64,000 bases of DNA from Martinezella rhizogenes (GTDB lineage Bacteria; Pseudomonadota; Alphaproteobacteria; Rhizobiales; Rhizobiaceae): the NCBI GenBank assembly GCA_013322215.1, contig JAAMEZ010000036.1:1037277-1101276 (forward strand), read 5' to 3'. The notes beneath the pieces are model-generated. The model ran no database searches, was not told where the DNA came from, and saw nothing but the letters and a program-made list of their open reading frames with translations. Numbering within the stretch: position 1 is the stretch's first letter; each line of letters begins with the position of its first letter. This document shows, in pieces, positions 42,927 to 51,503 of the stretch. Made by a program: the position numbers and the translations under genes.

Positions 42927-43889
42927 ATGGAACCATGCTTCGACATCGCGCATCTGGCGCACGTCGAGATGTACACGAACAAATTCGATGAAAGTCTCGA
43001 CTTCTTTTTGCGGGTCTACGGTCTGACGCTTTCCGATCAGGATGAAAACTCCGCCTATCTCAGGGCGTGGGACGACTATGAATTCCACACGCTCAAGCTC
43101 ACGCGCCACCATACGACGGGCGTCGGGCATATTGCCTATCGGGTATCGTCTCCCGAGGCACTCGACCGGCGGGTGAAGGCGATCGAGGCGAGCGGCTATA
43201 AAGTGCTCGGCTGGACCGACGGCGATCCGGGCCATGGTCGTTCCTTCCGGTTCGAGGATCCTTTCGGGCATGTGTTCGAGATCTACTATGACACGGTCCG
43301 CTTCCGCCCGTCGGATGCCGAAAGGCCGGCCCTGAAGAATGTCGCGTCGCGCTATCATGGGCAGGGCTGCCATCCGAGGCGGCTCGATCACCTGAACCTT
43401 TTGGCTTCGGATGTTTCGGAGTTCAGGCGGTTTATGCAGACCTGCCTGGGATCTCGTGTCACTGAAATGATCGAGCTCGACAACGGGCGGATCGGCGGCT
43501 GCTGGTTCACGATCAACAACAAGGGCTACGATCTTGCATGCACCGAGGAGCATGGCCGCGGAGACGCGCGCCTGCACCATGTCACCTACGCAACGGACAG
43601 CCGCGAAGACATTTTGCGCGCTGCCGACATCTTCCTGGAAAACGGTGTTCACATCGAAACCGGCCCCCACAAGCACGCCATCCAGGGAACCTTCTTTCTC
43701 TACGTCTGGGAGCCGGCTGGCAACCGTGTCGAGCTTGCCAATGCAGGTGCGCGCCTCATCCTAGCGCCGGATTGGGAGCCGGTCGTCTGGACCGAGACTG
43801 AGCGCAAGAAGGGACAGGCCTGGGGATTGAAGACCATCGAGACATTTCACACTCACGGCACGCCACCGGTAGGGATAAAGGGAGACTGA
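42927..43889 (+). CDS. Type I extradiol ring-cleavage dioxygenase (VOC/catechol 2,3-dioxygenase family)
   Basis: 320 residues from the ATG at 42927 (GGGGAGGA upstream). Two VOC modules are present: N-terminal about 6-125 (LAHVEMYTNKF ... DPFGHVFEIYYD) and C-terminal about 150-275. Fe(II) ligands: His155 (RRLDHLNL), His218 (RLHHVTY) and Glu269 (GNRVEL). Second-sphere His250 and Tyr259 (HKHAIQGTFFLYVWEP) keep the spacing of catechol 2,3-dioxygenase. A residue that is His in the classic enzymes (before the Asp of VHD-type motifs) appears to be Tyr201 here (KGYDLAC). It is likely the ring opener of this gal-type cluster. Confidence 0.86.
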   Translation: MEPCFDIAHLAHVEMYTNKFDESLDFFLRVYGLTLSDQDENSAYLRAWDDYEFHTLKLTRHHTTGVGHIAYRVSSPEALDRRVKAIEASGYKVLGWTDGDPGHGRSFRFEDPFGHVFEIYYDTVRFRPSDAERPALKNVASRYHGQGCHPRRLDHLNLLASDVSEFRRFMQTCLGSRVTEMIELDNGRIGGCWFTINNKGYDLACTEEHGRGDARLHHVTYATDSREDILRAADIFLENGVHIETGPHKHAIQGTFFLYVWEPAGNRVELANAGARLILAPDWEPVVWTETERKKGQAWGLKTIETFHTHGTPPVGIKGD

Positions 43890-43890
43890 T

Positions 43891-44562
43891 ATGGGTGTTG
43901 TCGTACAGAACATCGAACGCGCGGACGCGTCGATCATTGATCGACTTGCCTCGGCGGGCGTCGCCACCGTCCACGAAGCCCAGGGCCGCAAGGGAATGCT
44001 CGCAAGCTACATGCGCCCCATCTATCCGGGCGCTCAGATCGCAGGATCGGCGGTGACGATCTCGGCTCCTCCCGGCGACAACTGGATGATCCATGTTGCG
44101 ATCGAGCAGATCATGCAGGGCGACGTGCTCGTTCTTGCGCCGACCTCGCCTTGCGACAACGGCTATTTCGGGGATCTGCTGGCGACTTCGGCGCTCGCTC
44201 GCGGATGCCGCGGGTTGATTATTGATGCAGGTGTCCGCGACATCCGCGATCTCACGGCAATGAGTTTTCCTGTGTGGTCGAAAGCCGTTTCAGCTCAGGG
44301 AACGGTGAAGGAGACGCTTGGCTCGGTCAATATCCCGATCGTCTGCGCAGGCGCGCTGGTCGATGCCGGGGACATTATCATCGCCGACGATGATGGCGTC
44401 TGCGTCGTCAGGCGAGCGGAGGCCGAACAGGTCGCAGTGGCGGCCGAGAAGCGGATCGCCAACGAGGAAGCGAAGCGCAAACGGCTTGCCGCGGGCGAGC
44501 TTGGCCTCGACATCTACGACATGCGGGGCAAACTGGCGGAGAAGGGCCTCAAATATGTATGA
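43891..44562 (+). CDS. galC: 4-carboxy-4-hydroxy-2-oxoadipate aldolase (GalC/LigK, RraA family)
   Basis: 223 residues. VATVHEAQGRKGMLASYMRPIYPG, APPGDNWMIHVAIEQIMQGDVLVL, GYFGDLLATSALARGCRGLIIDAGVRDIRDL (Arg/Asp pair binding metal and substrate) and the C-terminal tail KRKRLAAGELGLDIYDMR are typical of HMG/CHA aldolases of the RraA fold. The enzyme splits 4-carboxy-4-hydroxy-2-oxoadipate into pyruvate and oxaloacetate. It starts 1 bp after the dioxygenase stop and overlaps galD by 8 bp. Confidence 0.85.
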   Translation: MGVVVQNIERADASIIDRLASAGVATVHEAQGRKGMLASYMRPIYPGAQIAGSAVTISAPPGDNWMIHVAIEQIMQGDVLVLAPTSPCDNGYFGDLLATSALARGCRGLIIDAGVRDIRDLTAMSFPVWSKAVSAQGTVKETLGSVNIPIVCAGALVDAGDIIIADDDGVCVVRRAEAEQVAVAAEKRIANEEAKRKRLAAGELGLDIYDMRGKLAEKGLKYV

Positions 44563-45619
44563 GGACGGCATCCCCTGCCTTTGGATGCGCGGCGGCACAT
44601 CGAAGGGAGCCTATTTCCTAGCCGAGGATCTTCCCGGCGATCAACAGGAGCGCGATCGGCTGCTCCTTGCGATCATGGGATCACCCGATCCACGGCAGAT
44701 CGATGGAATCGGAGGGGCAGATCCGTTGACATCGAAGGTTGCAGTGCTTTCCCCCCCGACCCGCGATGATGCCGACGTCGACTATCTCTTCCTGCAGGTT
44801 TTCGTCGACAAGGCGCTCGTCAGCGACGCCCAGGGATGTGGAAACATCCTGGCCGGCGTTGGTCCTGCCGCTATCGAACGCGGACTGGTGCCCATCACAG
44901 GCGACATCACTTCGGTGAGGGTTCACATGGTCAATTCCGGCGAGGTGGCGGTCGCCAAGATCGCGACACCAGCCGGAAAGCTAAGCTACGCGGGCGAGAC
45001 GAGCATCGCCGGCGTACCGGGATGCCATGCCGCAATTCCGATCCTGTTTACGAACACCGAAGGATCGATGTGCGGCGCGCTGCTGCCGACCGGCAACGAG
45101 GTTGATGTGATCGACGGCATCGAGGTGACGCTGATCGATAACGGCATGCCCTGCGTCATCATGCGGGCTGCGGATTTCGGTCTGACGGGCGACGAGACGC
45201 GTGAGGAGTTGGAAGGCAATGACGCCGTCAGGCAACGGATAGAGGCCATCCGGCTGCAAGCCGGGCCGATGATGAACCTTGGCGATGTCAGTGCGGCTTC
45301 GGTCCCGAAAATGACGCTCGTCTCAGAACCGCGGCATGGAGGCGCGATCAACACACGCAGCTTCATCCCCCATCGCGTGCATGCTTCTGTCGGCGTCCTT
45401 GCAGCGGTAACAGTGGCGACCAGCACGCGACTGGCGGGCTCTCCCGCGTGCGGGCTTTCGGTCGCTCCTTTCGATGGACACTACAAGATCGAACATCCGA
45501 CCGGAGACATGGAAGTCTTTCTCGACCTCGATGGCGACGGGATTATCCAAGGGGCGGGGACTATCCGAACCGCCCGAAAACTGTTCGATGGCAGGGTCTT
45601 CCCGGCTCCAGTCCAGTGA
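44555..45619 (+). CDS. galD: 4-oxalomesaconate tautomerase (GalD, PrpF family)
   Basis: 354 residues. CLWMRGGTSKGAYFLAEDLP at the start, IDGIGGADPLTSKVAVLSPP, DAQGCGNILAGVGPAAIERG and AGSPACGLSVAPFDGHYKIEHPTGDMEVFL match the PrpF/GalD isomerase fold, with the lysine and cysteine positions of the two symmetrical halves. GalD converts the 4-oxalomesaconate keto form to the form used by GalB. The start at 44555 overlaps galC by 8 bp. Last gene of the operon. Confidence 0.85.
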   Translation: MYEDGIPCLWMRGGTSKGAYFLAEDLPGDQQERDRLLLAIMGSPDPRQIDGIGGADPLTSKVAVLSPPTRDDADVDYLFLQVFVDKALVSDAQGCGNILAGVGPAAIERGLVPITGDITSVRVHMVNSGEVAVAKIATPAGKLSYAGETSIAGVPGCHAAIPILFTNTEGSMCGALLPTGNEVDVIDGIEVTLIDNGMPCVIMRAADFGLTGDETREELEGNDAVRQRIEAIRLQAGPMMNLGDVSAASVPKMTLVSEPRHGGAINTRSFIPHRVHASVGVLAAVTVATSTRLAGSPACGLSVAPFDGHYKIEHPTGDMEVFLDLDGDGIIQGAGTIRTARKLFDGRVFPAPVQ

Positions 45620-45687
45620 CTGCGACCCCACCGGCCCGGTTCTCATCAGGAGCGTTTATGCGGGACTTGCTGAGGGCGGGCGACTGG

Positions 45688-46944
45688 TCATTGTCCAAAA
45701 CGGCTGGGTAGAAAGGCGTAAGCGTTGTCGCTGATGCGACGTTCCAGCGCGTCGAGCACCAGATCCGCGGTTTTGGGAGCTGCCGCGATGCCGACATGTC
45801 CATGGCCGAATGCGGCGATCAGGCCGGGATGGCGCGACAGCGGGCCGATCACCGGCAGTCCGTCGGGCGTGGATGGGCGATGTCCCATCCAGAGACGAAG
45901 GTTGGGTGTCTTGTCGGCCGACAGATAGGGGTAGCTCGCCAGGGCATGCCGTTGCAGCACCTGCGCGCGCTCCCAATTCGGAGGTTTGTTCACGGTTGCA
46001 AGCTCGACCTGGCCCGAAAGGCGCAGACCCATATTGGTCGGCGTATTGGCCATCCGGCCCGTGCTCGGCATCACGGGAATTTCGAAGGGTGTTTGCCCTG
46101 ATGTTACGGTCACATGATAACCCCTTTCGCTCTGCATCGGAATGCGCACGCCGAGCGGGCGAAGCAGGCGGCCGGAATGTATGCCCGCGGCCACGACGAT
46201 GCGGTCGGCAGATAGCGTCTCGCCACCCTCAAGTACGGCCTGCGGCGTCATACCGTCCAGGATGGCTGTCACGGTGGACTGGTGGAATTGCACGCCCCTG
46301 CGTTGGGCGGCTTGCACAATGCCGGCCACATAGCGTCCGGTGTCGCGGCAATGGGCACCGTTGACCACATGGATGGCGAACCGGTAGGGAGGGCCCAAAG
46401 CCGGGAGCTTTTGCCGGATTTCGGTCTCGTCCCACTCCACATATGCAACGCCGTTTTCTCGACGCAGCTCCCAGCTTAGTGCTTCGGCCTCGAAGGAAGC
46501 CCGGTCGGGATAGGCGTAGAGCAGCCCTTTTTGAAGAACGAGCTGCTCTTGCCCGGTCTTTCGCGCGAGTTCCAGATGTCGCTCGGGGCCATCGTGCAGC
46601 AGGAAGCTCAGCAATTTCGCCGTCCGGCGCACGCGGGTCTTGCTGGCGCCGGCCCACAAAAACCGCAGGAGCCAGGGTGTCAGCTGCGGTAGTGACCTCC
46701 AATCGATCGTCAGCGGCCCGTTTCGATCGAGAAGGAAGACGGGAACCTTCCGCCACAGACCTGGCATGCTCATCGGTATGATCGAGGCCGGACTGATCCA
46801 GCCGCCATTGCCGTAGCTTGCCCCGGCTTCGCTGCCCGGCGCGTTGCCGTCGCAAAGTGCGACATCCCAGCCAGCCTCTGCCAATCTCAATGCCGCGGTG
46901 GCACCGATAATGCCCGCGCCGACCACGATTACCTTGCCTGTCAT
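45688..46944 (-). CDS. FAD-dependent amine/D-amino-acid dehydrogenase (DadA-like)
   Basis: 418 residues. The dinucleotide motif VIVVGAGIIGATAALRLAEAGWDVALCDGN opens the protein. GASYGNGGWISPASIIPMSMPGL and WRSLPQLTPWLLRFLWAG are characteristic of DadA small-subunit-type enzymes, and GHRPSTPDGLPVIGPLSRHPGLIAAFGHGHVGI is the DAO C-terminal motif. It oxidises a D-amino acid to a 2-oxo acid, passing electrons to quinone. It lies 18 bp downstream of the importer ATPase gene. Confidence 0.88.
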   Translation of the reverse strand: MTGKVIVVGAGIIGATAALRLAEAGWDVALCDGNAPGSEAGASYGNGGWISPASIIPMSMPGLWRKVPVFLLDRNGPLTIDWRSLPQLTPWLLRFLWAGASKTRVRRTAKLLSFLLHDGPERHLELARKTGQEQLVLQKGLLYAYPDRASFEAEALSWELRRENGVAYVEWDETEIRQKLPALGPPYRFAIHVVNGAHCRDTGRYVAGIVQAAQRRGVQFHQSTVTAILDGMTPQAVLEGGETLSADRIVVAAGIHSGRLLRPLGVRIPMQSERGYHVTVTSGQTPFEIPVMPSTGRMANTPTNMGLRLSGQVELATVNKPPNWERAQVLQRHALASYPYLSADKTPNLRLWMGHRPSTPDGLPVIGPLSRHPGLIAAFGHGHVGIAAAPKTADLVLDALERRISDNAYAFLPSRFGQ

Positions 46945-46962
46945 TGCCGTTTTATCCTGCTC

Positions 46963-47757
46963 TCAGGAAAGTCCGCCATGGAAATGGCTGAGAAATTCCC
47001 GCGTTTTCGTTTCGCGGGGTTCGTTGATGACCTGGCGTGCATCACCGGACTCGATGACGAAGCCGTCCTGCATGAAGATGACCGTGTCGGCGACATCGCG
47101 GGCAAAAGCCATCTCATGGGTGACGAGGATCATCGTCATGCCTTGCTCGGCGAGTTGACGGATGACGGCCAGAACCTCGCCGACCAGTGCCGGATCGAGG
47201 GCAGAGGTGGCCTCATCAAACAGCATGACTTCCGGTTTCATGGCGAGCGCCCGCGCGATTGCCACGCGCTGTTTCTGTCCACCCGAAAGCTGCTCCGGGC
47301 GGGCATCGGCTTTCGCGACCAGGCCGACCTTGGCGAGAAGCTCCATCGCGACGGTCCGCGCGGAATTCCTGTCCTGTTTCAACACGCTCACCGGGCCGAC
47401 CATCACATTGTCGATGACACTCATATGCGGGAACAGATTGAAGTTTTGAAACACCATCCCTGTATTGGCACGGAAGGCTGCCAGATCCCGGTCGCGCATG
47501 GCGACCCGGCCTGCGGAAAAATCCATCCGCTTTCTGCCGATGGTGATGCGGCCTGCATCCGGCAATGACAGCAAATTGAGGCTGCGCAACAGGGTCGACT
47601 TTCCCGAGCCGCTTGGCCCGATCATCGCCACGACATGACCGCGCGGTACGGAAAGGTTGATGTCCTTCAAGACCTCGAGAGGACCGAAGGATTTCTTCAG
47701 GCCTACGACCTCGATCATTGGTTCCTCGCCGTCCGTTCTCTCTACCTTGCTACTCAT
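46963..47757 (-). CDS. Polar amino-acid ABC transporter ATP-binding protein
   Basis: 264 residues from an ATG overlapping the permease stop by 4 bp; an ATG at 47718 with GAGG upstream would give 251 residues, closer to the family length. Walker A is GPSGSGKST, the signature LSGGQKQRVAIARAL, and Walker B EVMLFDEATSALDP. GlnQ/HisP family. Energises uptake for the racemase/dehydrogenase pathway. Confidence 0.9.
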   Translation of the reverse strand: MSSKVERTDGEEPMIEVVGLKKSFGPLEVLKDINLSVPRGHVVAMIGPSGSGKSTLLRSLNLLSLPDAGRITIGRKRMDFSAGRVAMRDRDLAAFRANTGMVFQNFNLFPHMSVIDNVMVGPVSVLKQDRNSARTVAMELLAKVGLVAKADARPEQLSGGQKQRVAIARALAMKPEVMLFDEATSALDPALVGEVLAVIRQLAEQGMTMILVTHEMAFARDVADTVIFMQDGFVIESGDARQVINEPRETKTREFLSHFHGGLS

Positions 47758-48410
47758 GCCTTGCGACCCTCCAGCCAGTACGCCAGGCGTGTCATTGGGA
47801 ACAGGACCGCCAGATAGACGAATGCAATCAAAGTATAGGTTTCAAGCGGCCGGTAGGTGGCAGACGTCACGAGCTGACCTTGATAGAGCAAGTCGGGCAC
47901 GGCGAGCACGGAGAGAAGCGAGGTGTTCTTGAGCTGCAGGACAGACTGGTTGACCAGCGGCGGCACCATGCGGCGCAGCGCCTGCGGCAGGATGATCTTG
48001 GCCATCAACTGGCCTCGACGCATGCCGATCGCGCGGCCGGCATCCCATTGCCCGGCGTCGATCGAGACGATGCCGCCCCGAATGATCTCGGCGTAGAACG
48101 CGGCGCCGTACATGGTCAGCGTGATGAAGGCTGCCATTGCAGGAGAGATCTGAATTCCGACCAGCATGGGCAGAGCGTAGTAACACCAGACCAGCTGCAC
48201 GAGGACAGGCGTACAGCGAAACAGCTCCACGATCGTCATGATCGGAACGGTGACGATTTTCAAACCCGAAAGTCGGGCAAGAGCGAAGACCGTGCCTACA
48301 AGGATTCCGGAGACGATGGTCAAAACGGTAAAGCCGACCGTGTAGCCCAAGCCTTGAAGAAACAGGCCGCGGTACTGCCAAAGGCTGGAGAAGTCCCATT
48401 GATATTGCAT
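47754..48410 (-). CDS. Polar amino-acid ABC transporter permease
   Basis: 218 residues. LFLQGLGYTVGFTVLTIVSGILVGTVFAL and the EAA coupling motif region SIDAGQWDAGRAIGMRRGQLMAKIILPQALRRMVPP identify the HisM/GlnP family with about five membrane segments. The start shares one base with the racemase stop (TGATG), indicating translational coupling. Only one permease gene is present, so the channel is probably a homodimer. Confidence 0.9.
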   Translation of the reverse strand: MQYQWDFSSLWQYRGLFLQGLGYTVGFTVLTIVSGILVGTVFALARLSGLKIVTVPIMTIVELFRCTPVLVQLVWCYYALPMLVGIQISPAMAAFITLTMYGAAFYAEIIRGGIVSIDAGQWDAGRAIGMRRGQLMAKIILPQALRRMVPPLVNQSVLQLKNTSLLSVLAVPDLLYQGQLVTSATYRPLETYTLIAFVYLAVLFPMTRLAYWLEGRKA

Positions 48411-49123
48411 CACAGCGCGCTTTGTTCGGCCCGACGGAAAGTCCGGGGAGAGGTTGAGGTGAAAAGCCACTCGCCAAGCGTCAGTATGTCGAAGACGGGG
48501 AGATCGAGGGCAGCCGAAATCGCCTGGGCAAAGGGCGGCATGTTGGTGCATTCCAGCACGATGGCGCCGACGGATGGATGTTCGGCGACAAGCCTTTGGG
48601 CTGCATCGATCACCTCGGTCTCCAAGGCTGCATGATCATATGCGGCAGAGCCCTCGATGAGCGCGTGAAATGCGCCGCCGGCGGGCACGCCGCGCACAGG
48701 CACGGATGGATCGGCCCCGCAGGCTTCGAACACTTCGGGACCAAGGCTGGCTGCATCATAGGTTATCACGCCGGGGCGTAGACCTGCGCCGAGCGCCATT
48801 TCCACCATGGGCAGCTGCATGAGGCTGGAGGCGGCCACCGGCACGCCCAGCGCCTCGGCCAGCTTTCGTTGGTGGCGCGCCATGAAGCCGCAAGACGTGA
48901 TAATCGCGCTGCAGCCCTCCGAGATCAGCTCTCGTCCGGCGGCGACGAAATCGTCGACGAGACCCTCGCCGCCCGCGCGGACGACGAGGGAAACGGATGC
49001 ACCACGCACCCGGCGGAACCTGACCGGAAAGCGCCATGATGCAGCATGGCCGACATCGCCAGGCGGACGTTCGAACGTCGTATCCAGCATGATGATGCCC
49101 AGGGCACCTGAAGAGACGGACAT
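48410..49123 (-). CDS. Aspartate/glutamate/hydantoin racemase family protein
   Basis: 237 residues with the two-domain racemase fold. The catalytic cysteine pair is visible in AIITSCGFMARHQ (Cys near residue 77) and AIVLECTNMPPFA (Cys near residue 192). ASLMQLPM and PVFDILTLGEWL support the family. It would interconvert the stereoisomers of an amino acid or hydantoin after import, supplying the D-form to the DadA-like enzyme. It sits between the binding-protein and permease genes of the same operon. Confidence 0.82.
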   Translation of the reverse strand: MSVSSGALGIIMLDTTFERPPGDVGHAASWRFPVRFRRVRGASVSLVVRAGGEGLVDDFVAAGRELISEGCSAIITSCGFMARHQRKLAEALGVPVAASSLMQLPMVEMALGAGLRPGVITYDAASLGPEVFEACGADPSVPVRGVPAGGAFHALIEGSAAYDHAALETEVIDAAQRLVAEHPSVGAIVLECTNMPPFAQAISAALDLPVFDILTLGEWLFTSTSPRTFRRAEQSAL

Positions 49124-49134
49124 GGTCGTGCCCG

Positions 49135-49974
49135 TCAGAAGGTCAGGTTTGCAGGCAGCGCAGCCTTGTCGACACCGACGAGCGCGAGGCTATCGACAAT
49201 CCAGCTTGAGACCTTGCCTTGCCCGCGGCGTTCCGCAAGCCAGGCATCGACATAGTCGCGGAATTCGCCATTCGGGTCGCGGCGTACGCCGATCGTGGTC
49301 GGCTGGCTTCCGTGAGGGTCCGGGATGATGAGTTTGACGTTTGGAGCAAGGTGTTTCGTCGTCACGACGGCAAGGAGAGCGACCTGGATGATGGCATCGG
49401 CGCGACCCGACTGAAGCGCCAGAATGGTCTCATCGGCAGATTTGAGCGCGACCAGCGTGCAGTTCGGCAGGTTCTTGCGGGCGAAATTGTCCTGCGTCGA
49501 GCCGAGATCGACGGCCACCCGCATCTCCGGCTTGTTCATTTCTTCCCACTTCGTTACCTCCAGATCCTTGCGGGCAACGAGGGTGAAGGTATTGTCCATC
49601 AGCGCCTTGGTGAAGTCGACAACCTTGGCGCGCTCCGGACTGTTGCTGAGCCCGAACATGATGTCGATCTTGTTGCTTTGCAGATCGATCACGGAGTTGC
49701 CCCAGGTCGTCTCGACCAATTCCAGCTTGACGCCGATATATTGCGCGAGGTCGTGCCCCATGGCGACACAGAAACCTTCCCACTCTCCGGTTGTGAGATT
49801 CTTGTGATAATAAGGTTCGGTGCCCGCAAACACGCCGATCCGCAGGGCGCTACGCGCCCGGATCGCTTCGAGTGTCGGACCTTCGGTCGCTGCTAGAAGT
49901 GCGGAGGGCGGAAGGAGTGCAGCAGCGCCTGCAAGCAGCATTACCCTTCCGAAGTCACGTCTGTTCATGGTCAT
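49135..49974 (-). CDS. Polar amino-acid ABC transporter substrate-binding protein
   Basis: 279 residues. The signal MTMNRRDFGRVMLLAGAAALLPPSALLA contains the twin-arginine-like NRRDFGR, so Tat export is possible. The type II periplasmic fold of the SBP_bac_3 family follows: LRIGVFAGTEPYYHKN, WEGFCVAMGHDLAQYIGVKLELVETTWGNSV and IDIMFGLSNSPERAKVVDFTKAL. It is the first gene of the importer/racemase/dehydrogenase operon. The ligand is probably an acidic or D-amino acid. Confidence 0.9.
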   Translation of the reverse strand: MTMNRRDFGRVMLLAGAAALLPPSALLAATEGPTLEAIRARSALRIGVFAGTEPYYHKNLTTGEWEGFCVAMGHDLAQYIGVKLELVETTWGNSVIDLQSNKIDIMFGLSNSPERAKVVDFTKALMDNTFTLVARKDLEVTKWEEMNKPEMRVAVDLGSTQDNFARKNLPNCTLVALKSADETILALQSGRADAIIQVALLAVVTTKHLAPNVKLIIPDPHGSQPTTIGVRRDPNGEFRDYVDAWLAERRGQGKVSSWIVDSLALVGVDKAALPANLTF

Positions 49975-49996
49975 ATCCCAGTTGATTGTTCGTTCC

Positions 49997-50461
49997 CTAT
50001 TGCGCCTTGCGGGCGATCAATGCGTTTTCGCGATTGATTTTGTTGGAAAGCACGACCGAATAGGTCACGCTTTCGATTTCTTCGATCCGCGCAAGCTCTT
50101 CAATGAGCGCTTCCAGATCTTCCAAAAAATTGACGTTCACACGGCAGAGAATGTTGGCCGGGCCGCTGATCGCATCGGCGGTCGAGATCTCGGGATACCC
50201 ACGCAATACCGTAAACAGCCTTCGCGTGGCGCGCAGGGCGGTGGTAATGAAGATATAGGCTGAAACGCTTTGATCAATTTCACGGCGACCCACGATCGCG
50301 CGATAGCCAAGGATGACGCCGCGACGTTCCAACCGCTCGATACGTTCCTGGACACTTGAGCGCGCGAGACCGACACGTCGCGCCAATTCACTGGCTGTCA
50401 CGCGTGCGTTTTCCTCCAGGATGCTGAGCAGATTGCGGTCAATGCTGTCGCCGTAGTCCAT
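49997..50461 (-). CDS. Lrp/AsnC-family transcriptional regulator
   Basis: 154 residues from the ATG at 50461. The HTH is SIDRNLLSILEENARVTASELARRVGLARSSVQERIERLERRGVI, then a RAM ligand domain (AYIFITTALRATRRLFTVLRGYPEI ... DAISGPANILCRVNV). It lies 22 bp upstream of the binding-protein gene on the same strand, so it may be co-transcribed. Lrp-type proteins commonly sense the amino acid that the adjacent importer carries. Confidence 0.9.
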   Translation of the reverse strand: MDYGDSIDRNLLSILEENARVTASELARRVGLARSSVQERIERLERRGVILGYRAIVGRREIDQSVSAYIFITTALRATRRLFTVLRGYPEISTADAISGPANILCRVNVNFLEDLEALIEELARIEEIESVTYSVVLSNKINRENALIARKAQ

Positions 50462-50573
50462 GTCGTTCCCACTTTTTTGTGCGGGAAGACTGGGGCTAAA
50501 CTTTCCCAAAGAAAAGCATTGAAAAATGGGTTCTTCATGACTTTTATTCATGCCGATCAATAGGAGCTTCGTC

Positions 50574-51503
50574 ATGCGCCGTTTTCTGCCATCCTTGAGC
50601 GCTCTGCATGCATTCGATGCGTCCGTGCGTCACTTGAGTTTTACCAAGGCTGCCGAGGACATGGGGATCACGCAAAGCGGTATCAGCCGGCAGATAAAAA
50701 ACCTTGAGGATTTTCTTGGTCTTACCCTGTTCGAACGAGCCGGTCCGAAGCTGATCCTGACGGAGGAGGGCGCGCGCTATTACGATGAGATTTCGCGCCT
50801 CCTCGACAAGCTGGAAGATGTCTCCATCGATGCCGTCCGCGGTCGAAAGGCGCAGAGCATGCTGAAGATCGGCTTTCCGCCGACATTGATGCGGCGTTGG
50901 GGTGCGGCGATGCTGACCGCCTTTGCAGCCGCGCATCCTCAAACATGGTTCGAGGTCTATCCCTGCCGCCACGATCTCGATTTCGCGGCATCCGAGCTGG
51001 ATCTGGCATTTCTACGCGGCACGGGCAATTGGAGCGGAGCGCGCAGCCAATTGCTCTTCGACGAGGAGCTGATCGTGGTCGGTGCGCCGAAGCTGGTGCC
51101 ATCGGGAGGGTTGCCGAATGACGAGGCGCTACTGGAATACCCGCTGATCCAGAATTCCAGCCGCCCGAGCCTGTGGCTGCATTGGCTGCGCGGGGCGGGC
51201 GTGCACTATAAAAGCCGCATCTATGGTCCGCGCTTGCCGAACTTCGATATGATCCTCGAATGCGCCATCAGCGGCATGGGGCTGGCGGTCGTTCCCGAGC
51301 TCCATGTGCGCACCGAACTAGCCGCAGGAATTCTGAAGCCCGCTTTAAGCAGGCTCCAGACATCCGGGGAAGGTTTTTATCTCTGTTTCCCGCAGGCACG
51401 GATGAACTCGGCCAATGTGCGGATCTTTCGCGATTGGTTCGCGACCGAATTCACGCGCCGGCGGCAATTCCTGCCTCTGGTGTATCCCTTGGATCAAAAA
51501 TAG
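50574..51503 (+). CDS. LysR-family regulator, GcvA type
   Basis: 309 residues from the ATG at 50574, with AGGAG 9 bp upstream. RRFLPSLSALHAFDASVRHLSFTKAAEDMGITQSGISRQIKNLEDFLG is the GcvA-type winged helix; the effector domain includes LDFAASELDLAFLRGTGNWSG. It is divergent from the Lrp gene and convergent with the ThDP enzyme, with a 10-bp overlap of the two 3' ends. It may control either the racemase operon or the ThDP gene. Confidence 0.9.
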   Translation: MRRFLPSLSALHAFDASVRHLSFTKAAEDMGITQSGISRQIKNLEDFLGLTLFERAGPKLILTEEGARYYDEISRLLDKLEDVSIDAVRGRKAQSMLKIGFPPTLMRRWGAAMLTAFAAAHPQTWFEVYPCRHDLDFAASELDLAFLRGTGNWSGARSQLLFDEELIVVGAPKLVPSGGLPNDEALLEYPLIQNSSRPSLWLHWLRGAGVHYKSRIYGPRLPNFDMILECAISGMGLAVVPELHVRTELAAGILKPALSRLQTSGEGFYLCFPQARMNSANVRIFRDWFATEFTRRRQFLPLVYPLDQK

